A DNA stretch of 64,000 nt from Paraspadella gotoi. Taxonomy: Eukaryota; Chaetognatha. Positions 63,887-64,000 of this stretch are shown piece by piece. The DNA is taken from positions 16,217,245-16,281,244 of the forward strand of contig CM119264.1 of assembly GCA_051294375.1 (NCBI GenBank), read 5' to 3'. Made by a program: the position numbers and the translations under genes. Within the stretch, counting starts at the first letter, position 1; each line of letters starts with the position of its first letter. The notes beneath the pieces were generated by a model. It had not been told where the DNA came from. It worked only from the letters and a program-made list of their open reading frames with translations, and searched no databases.

Positions 63887-64000
63887 TTATTTTAATCCAT
63901 CATCGTCGTCTTCACTGTGGCCAGCGTCATTAAGCCCTTCGAGATAAGACTCGAAATCTTCGATAGCGATGCCGACAGAGAAATCGAGATCGAGCGGCCC
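63887..64000 (-). CDS. C-terminal 37 codons of an unidentified acidic-tailed protein
   Basis: The minus frame is open from the right edge of the window to a TAA at 63887. It reads GPLDLDFSVGIAIEDFESYL, then EGLNDAGHSEDDDDGLK. The higher GC and clean frame support a real terminal exon. I do not recognise the family; the visible part is a predicted helix followed by a short acidic end. The rest of the gene lies beyond the window. Confidence 0.5.
   Translation of the reverse strand, partial: GPLDLDFSVGIAIEDFESYLEGLNDAGHSEDDDDGLK

Overview
The window is nuclear DNA from an animal, most likely a protostome invertebrate. It is very AT-rich and repeat-laden, with spliced host genes whose small introns are 67-89 bp and whose large ones run to 7 kb. 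I cannot name the species. There are no operons, rRNA or bona fide tRNA genes. Five gaps of exactly 25 N and one of 10 N, plus many single-base indels inside reading frames, point to a long-read assembly that is not fully polished.

Host genes. (1) A complete atlastin gene on the minus strand (51212-62075, six exons, 562 residues after splicing). (2) The first six exons of an ATRX/ARIP4-like SNF2 protein on the minus strand (33258 down to 25699); the helicase core was not found. (3) A fukutin/LicD-family gene on the plus strand (about 21649-22963) broken by several one-base deletions. (4) The last 37 codons of an unidentified acidic-tailed protein at the right edge (63887-64000, minus). A few weaker exon candidates are listed with low confidence.

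Mobile DNA dominates. A degenerate Penelope-like element (PLE) with reverse transcriptase and GIY-YIG remnants lies at about 975-2340. A second PLE unit (29422-31786) keeps a GIY-YIG endonuclease frame but has no reverse transcriptase; it has about 0.74-kb inverted arms and a 12-bp target duplication, and sits in intron 2 of the ATRX/ARIP4-like gene. Hammerhead-ribozyme-like motifs occur at the outer ends of its arms, in an arms-only palindrome (26640-27300), in a solo copy (14281-14698) and in a small palindrome (47773-47960). Their helices covary between families. Other repeats: a Ty3/gypsy pol fragment (9085-9700), two tRNA-like SINE families, two helentron/HINE-like elements sharing ATCTCGCCAGACG ends (47414-48693 and 55156-57043, the latter in atlastin intron 3), minisatellites and a palindromic TATGCATA satellite.

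Assembly structure matters for any reader. The block 40818-50115 repeats 29382-40792 in the same order. The part 34565-40340 is a heavily corrupted, inflated rendering of 46038-49700. The simplest reading is one real locus assembled twice across the 40793-40817 gap, so the second PLE unit and the second pair of ATRX/ARIP4-like exons (44718-44085) are probably not extra copies.
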